The translations under genes and the position numbers were made by a program. Positions 61,185-64,000 of a stretch of 64,000 nt of DNA are shown here, piece by piece. The notes beneath the pieces were generated by a model. It did not search any database. It was given only the letters and a program-made list of their open reading frames with translations, and was not told the origin of the DNA. Numbering within the stretch: the first letter of the stretch is position 1; each line of letters starts with the position of its first letter. The DNA comes from SPCO01 sp964579825 (GTDB lineage Bacteria; Chloroflexota; Limnocylindria; Limnocylindrales; CSP1-4), in assembly GCA_964579825.1 (NCBI GenBank), contig CAZOHT010000007.1, forward strand, positions 46,326-110,325, written 5' to 3'.

Positions 61185-61907
61185 ATGGCAAGCGCACCGA
61201 TCATCCTGGTCCCCGGATTCTGGCTCGGCGCCTGGGCATGGGACGAGGTCGCGGCGATGCTGCGGGCCGACGGCCACGACGTCACGGCTCTGACCCTGCC
61301 CGGACTGGAGTCCGCGGGCACCGACCGATCGACGATCTCGCTGGCGGACCATATCGCGGCGATCGTGGACGCCGTGACCGCCAAGGAGGTGCCGGTCGTC
61401 CTGGCTGTCCACAGCGCGACCGGGTTCTCCGGCTATGCGGCCAGCGACCTCATCCCCGATCGGATCGCGGCCATGGTCTACGTGGATACCGCGCCGGGCA
61501 AGGGCGCCCTGGACCCCGACTTCGACGGGGTCGAGAAGCCGATGGTCTGGGAGGACGTCCAGGCCGAGGAGAACCTCACCGGGCTGAGCGAGGCGCAGCT
61601 GGCGACGTTCCGGGAACGCGCCATCCCGGTCCCCGCGAGCCTGATCCGCGAAGCCCACGAGTTCACGAACGATGCCCGTCGAGACATCCCGTCGACCATC
61701 ATCGCGACCGGGTTCAGTGCCGAGGAGTACCGGACGTATGCGGCGGAGCATCCCGACTGGGCGTTCCTGGCCGGTATCGCCGACCTGCGCGACATCACCT
61801 GGATCGACCTGCCGACGAGCCACTGGCCGATGTGGTCGCAGCCGCGCGAGCTGGCGGACATCATCGGCCGGGTCGCCACGGCCCACGCAGTTCCGGGCCA
61901 GGCGTAG
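61185..61907 (+). CDS. Alpha/beta hydrolase
   Basis: 240 residues. PIILVPGFWLGAWAWDEVAA gives the oxyanion strand, the nucleophile is Ser in LAVHSATGFSG (a variant of the usual GHSxGG elbow), and the late His is in LPTSHWPMWSQP. Close in type to salicylate/methyl-ester hydrolases (HNL-like). GAAGGAG stands about 5 nt before ATG 61185. Likely co-transcribed with the VOC gene. Confidence 0.88.
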   Translation: MASAPIILVPGFWLGAWAWDEVAAMLRADGHDVTALTLPGLESAGTDRSTISLADHIAAIVDAVTAKEVPVVLAVHSATGFSGYAASDLIPDRIAAMVYVDTAPGKGALDPDFDGVEKPMVWEDVQAEENLTGLSEAQLATFRERAIPVPASLIREAHEFTNDARRDIPSTIIATGFSAEEYRTYAAEHPDWAFLAGIADLRDITWIDLPTSHWPMWSQPRELADIIGRVATAHAVPGQA

Positions 61908-61924
61908 CGAGGAGGGGCGCCGGC

Positions 61925-62446
61925 TCAGTCGACCGGGCGCGCCCAGAGATCGATGGCCGGCAGGCCATGCACACCGAGCACCTGCGAGATCTCGCCGCTG
62001 TGGAACGCGTCGTGACTCAGGAGTCGTAGCAGCACGGACCGGCGCGTGTGCATCCGGGTGACGTCCCCTGAGCGACGCTCGAACTCCACCTCGAGCATGT
62101 CCACCGTCCAGGTGTCGAGGCATCGCTCGATGATGGCCCCCGTCGTCTCGAGCGCGCCGACCAGCTCCATCGCGGACCGGGGATGGTCCGCTACGTCCTC
62201 CCAGCCGAAGCCGGACAGGGCATCCGGGAAGGGCGTGGTATCTGCGCCGGGCTCGCCGAGGATGCCGCACAGCCAGAACACGCGGGCGCCCGCACAATGC
62301 GCCGCCAACGCCCAGATGGGATCGTGGTCGGGTCCCGCCCTGAGCGCCAGTTGCGCCGGCGTGAGCTCGCGGACCGCATCGACCAGACGGGACCGGTATT
62401 GCGTGCCATCGGCGTAGAGCGAGCGGACGGACACCGGCGGTGTCAT
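61925..62446 (-). CDS. DinB-family protein
   Basis: 173-residue four-helix metalloprotein of the DinB/YfiT type (DUF664-like). Metal-binding His candidates are in ALAAHCAGARVFWLCG and LLSHDAFHSGEISQVLG. Family members often use bacillithiol, mycothiol or related thiols; role here unknown. ATG 62446 overlaps the DUF4287 stop by 4 nt. Confidence 0.85.
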   Translation of the reverse strand: MTPPVSVRSLYADGTQYRSRLVDAVRELTPAQLALRAGPDHDPIWALAAHCAGARVFWLCGILGEPGADTTPFPDALSGFGWEDVADHPRSAMELVGALETTGAIIERCLDTWTVDMLEVEFERRSGDVTRMHTRRSVLLRLLSHDAFHSGEISQVLGVHGLPAIDLWARPVD

Positions 62447-62739
62447 GACGCCGCCGGGTTGGTTGCCCTGCCATCCAGCCACAGCGTGTCGGACTGATCG
62501 CGATGGACCCCTTCGCTGCCGACATGCTTCGAGTCGATCTTGTCGCCGTTCTTGATCACGTACACCAGGGCCATCGCGTGGCCGCGCCCGAGCCCGTAGT
62601 CGGCCTTCAGCCAGTCCACGATCGTGCCGGCCTTGGTGGCTGGCTCGTCATAGCCTCGCTCGTGGGCGAGGGCCACGAACTCGCGTGGCGTCTTGCCCGT
62701 CTTCTCCTCGATGTTGTCGAGATAGGCCTGGAACGACAT
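62443..62739 (-). CDS. DUF4287 protein
   Basis: 98 residues. FQAYLDNIEEKTGKTPREFV and LGRGHAMALVYVIKNG are typical of DUF4287, a small domain of unknown function that often pairs with DUF5655 or DinB proteins. First gene of the pair with the DinB gene. No clear Shine-Dalgarno or leaderless box stands out. Confidence 0.88.
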   Translation of the reverse strand: MSFQAYLDNIEEKTGKTPREFVALAHERGYDEPATKAGTIVDWLKADYGLGRGHAMALVYVIKNGDKIDSKHVGSEGVHRDQSDTLWLDGRATNPAAS

Positions 62740-62778
62740 CGGTGTCCTCGCTCGTGGGTCTGGATCGGCTCGTGCTCG

Positions 62779-63696
62779 TCAGTATCGCTCGCCCGACGCG
62801 TCGATCCTGGCCAGCAGGTGGGCCGTCACCCGATCGACGAAGTCCGCGACCGGCCTGGACAGGCGCGAGTTCGCTCGGACGATCAGGGCGAATGTATCGG
62901 CGAGCGGGGGATCGAACCCCACGGTGAGGAGCCTGGCGTCGAGCGAGCCGCGCAGGATCTGCGGGGCGTACGTGTCGCCGAGGCCGTTCGCCGCCAGTTC
63001 GAGGGCCGTGTCGGCGGACTCCACCTCGATCCTGGGACGGAGCTGGACGCCGGCCGCCTGGGCTCGCGTCGCCAGCTGCATCCGGGTCGGGTCCGCGACG
63101 CCGGCGGACGACTCGTACAGGATGAACGGCCGCTCGACGAGGGCGGTGATGGCGACCGGTCGCCGGGTGTGCCGGCGATCTGCCGACACGTACACGACCT
63201 CGCCCACGAACAACGGCCGGACCTGGAGTCCGGTGTCGTCGATGGGCAGGGCCACCACGGCGGCATCGAGCGCCCCCGACCGCACCGCATCGGCGGTCGA
63301 CGACGAGTTCTGCCCGACGATCCGGACCCGAGAGCGGGGGTGGTCGTGGAGGAATGTCCTGATGAGGGCGGACAAGCCGTAGTGGTGCGGCGACCCGAAG
63401 GTCCCGAACGCCACGGCACCCTCACCGACGGTGTCGGCCTCCGACATCAGCGCGGCCGCGGCGCGAGTGGCGTCGATCGCCTGACGGGCATGCGGCTCCA
63501 GGTCGAGGGCGGCGCGCGTGGGACGGACCCCGCGGGCCTGGCGGGCGAACAGCGACTGTCCGACCGCGTGCTCGAGTCGCTGGACCTGCTCGGCGATGGC
63601 CGGCTGGGAGACGCCCACCCGGTCCGCCGCCGCGGTGAACGAGCCTGTTTCGATAGTGGCGACGAACGCTTCGAGCTGGGAGAGGGTCAGGTCCAC
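62779..63696 (-). CDS. LysR-family transcriptional regulator
   Basis: 305 residues. Winged helix at 1-60 (LSQLEAFVATIETGSFTAAA, VGVSQPAIAEQVQRLE) and a periplasmic-binding-type effector domain (about 90-300). GTG 63696 is the likely start because the motif begins directly (MDLTLSQLEAFV). It is divergent from a flavin monooxygenase gene across a perfect 9-bp inverted repeat, which suggests it controls that gene. Confidence 0.92.
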   Translation of the reverse strand: MDLTLSQLEAFVATIETGSFTAAADRVGVSQPAIAEQVQRLEHAVGQSLFARQARGVRPTRAALDLEPHARQAIDATRAAAALMSEADTVGEGAVAFGTFGSPHHYGLSALIRTFLHDHPRSRVRIVGQNSSSTADAVRSGALDAAVVALPIDDTGLQVRPLFVGEVVYVSADRRHTRRPVAITALVERPFILYESSAGVADPTRMQLATRAQAAGVQLRPRIEVESADTALELAANGLGDTYAPQILRGSLDARLLTVGFDPPLADTFALIVRANSRLSRPVADFVDRVTAHLLARIDASGERY

Positions 63697-63714
63697 CGGC
63701 CACCCATCTGAGAC

Positions 63715-63735
63715 AGGGATACCTTGGGTATCCCT
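63715..63735. promoter_or_regulatory. Perfect inverted repeat, probable LysR operator
   Basis: AGGGATACC-TTG-GGTATCCCT: 9-bp arms with a 3-nt spacer, containing ATAC-N5-GTAT. It lies in the 87-bp gap between the LysR gene and the divergent monooxygenase gene. Confidence 0.7.
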
Positions 63736-63771
63736 CAAGAAACACAATCTACCACGTTGGATATCTCCGAC

Positions 63772-63777
63772 TACGGT
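63772..63777 (+). promoter_or_regulatory. TACGGT -10 box, leaderless
   Basis: Six nucleotides before ATG 63784. Confidence 0.55.
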
Positions 63778-63783
63778 TGGCCC

Positions 63784-64000
63784 ATGAACGACCACGACCC
63801 GGGTTCGACGCCCCGCTACTGCGTCATCGGGGCGGGTGCCGCCGGCCTGGCCGCGATGCGCGCGCTGATCGAGGCCGGTCACGATTTCGACTGCTTCGAG
63901 GCGACGGATCGCGTGGGCGGGCACTGGCATACCGACTACGACGCACTGCATCTCATCACGCCTCGCGCCGGGTCCGGCTTCAGCGGGGACCCGATGCCCG
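63784..64000 (+). CDS. Flavin-containing monooxygenase, N-terminal part
   Basis: Only 72 residues are visible before the window edge. YCVIGAGAAGLAAMRALIEA is the FAD-binding Rossmann motif, and FEATDRVGGHWHTDYDALH is typical of flavin-dependent or Baeyer-Villiger monooxygenases. Probably activated or repressed by the divergent LysR protein. Confidence 0.85.
   Translation, partial: MNDHDPGSTPRYCVIGAGAAGLAAMRALIEAGHDFDCFEATDRVGGHWHTDYDALHLITPRAGSGFSGDPMP

Overview
This is a very GC-rich, gene-dense bacterial chromosome segment with about 60 genes and almost no non-coding space. I see no rRNA, tRNA, CRISPR array or transposase gene. Three traits suggest Chloroflexota (Limnocylindria-like), with an actinomycete-like lineage as the alternative. 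They are a complete coenzyme F420 set (cofD, cofC and a single-domain cofE) with several F420-type oxidoreductases, a homodimeric AceE-type pyruvate dehydrogenase, and the DUF3090/SCO1664 pair. The assignment is inferred from gene content only. Many first genes of transcription units have a TAnnnT box 6-7 nt before the start codon and no Shine-Dalgarno, so leaderless transcription looks common. I used that box to choose several starts.

Layout. 1-7063: a cut membrane-protein gene, then a leftward arginine operon argC-argJ-argB-argR-argG ending in a sensor histidine kinase; its promoter overlaps a probable ArgR operator. 7074-10310: DUF4395 membrane protein, OsmC protein and ABC exporter. 10428-11042: a small cassette bounded by inverted repeats and carrying an XRE-type regulator. 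11099-15107: methyltransferase, thioredoxin reductase (with a CsoR/CstR-like operator), LLM oxidoreductase and an AlkZ-like winged-helix protein. 15121-19031: F420 operon (EAL protein, PPOX enzyme, cofD, cofC, cofE).

19203-25397: MtnP-type phosphorylase, second LLM oxidoreductase, inositol-phosphatase family enzyme, a DUF433/DUF5615 toxin-antitoxin pair, 5'-3' exonuclease, SRPBCC protein and nicotinamidase. 25513-36131: aceE, SIMPL protein, two PQQ-type sugar dehydrogenases, a large membrane protein of unknown function, cupin, DUF72, MarR and a DDAH-like hydrolase. 36132-41378: MFS transporter coupled to a TM0106-type nuclease-helicase, divergent from a DUF1992 gene. 41469-49683: DUF4397 surface protein, two zinc-ribbon or membrane small proteins, an alkyl-DHAP-synthase-like flavoprotein with an FGGY kinase, the SCO1664/DUF3090 pair and a membrane sulfite-oxidase-like molybdoenzyme.

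49761-64000: 2-hydroxy-acid oxidase, ABC ATPase, class A penicillin-binding protein, then a tightly coupled five-gene cluster (acyl carrier protein, acyl-AMP ligase, AsnB-like amidotransferase, NadE-like ligase, GNAT). That cluster looks like an uncharacterised small-molecule or surface-glycan pathway and is the best candidate here for an undescribed system. The window ends with VOC, alpha/beta-hydrolase, DinB, DUF4287 and LysR genes and the start of a flavin monooxygenase.
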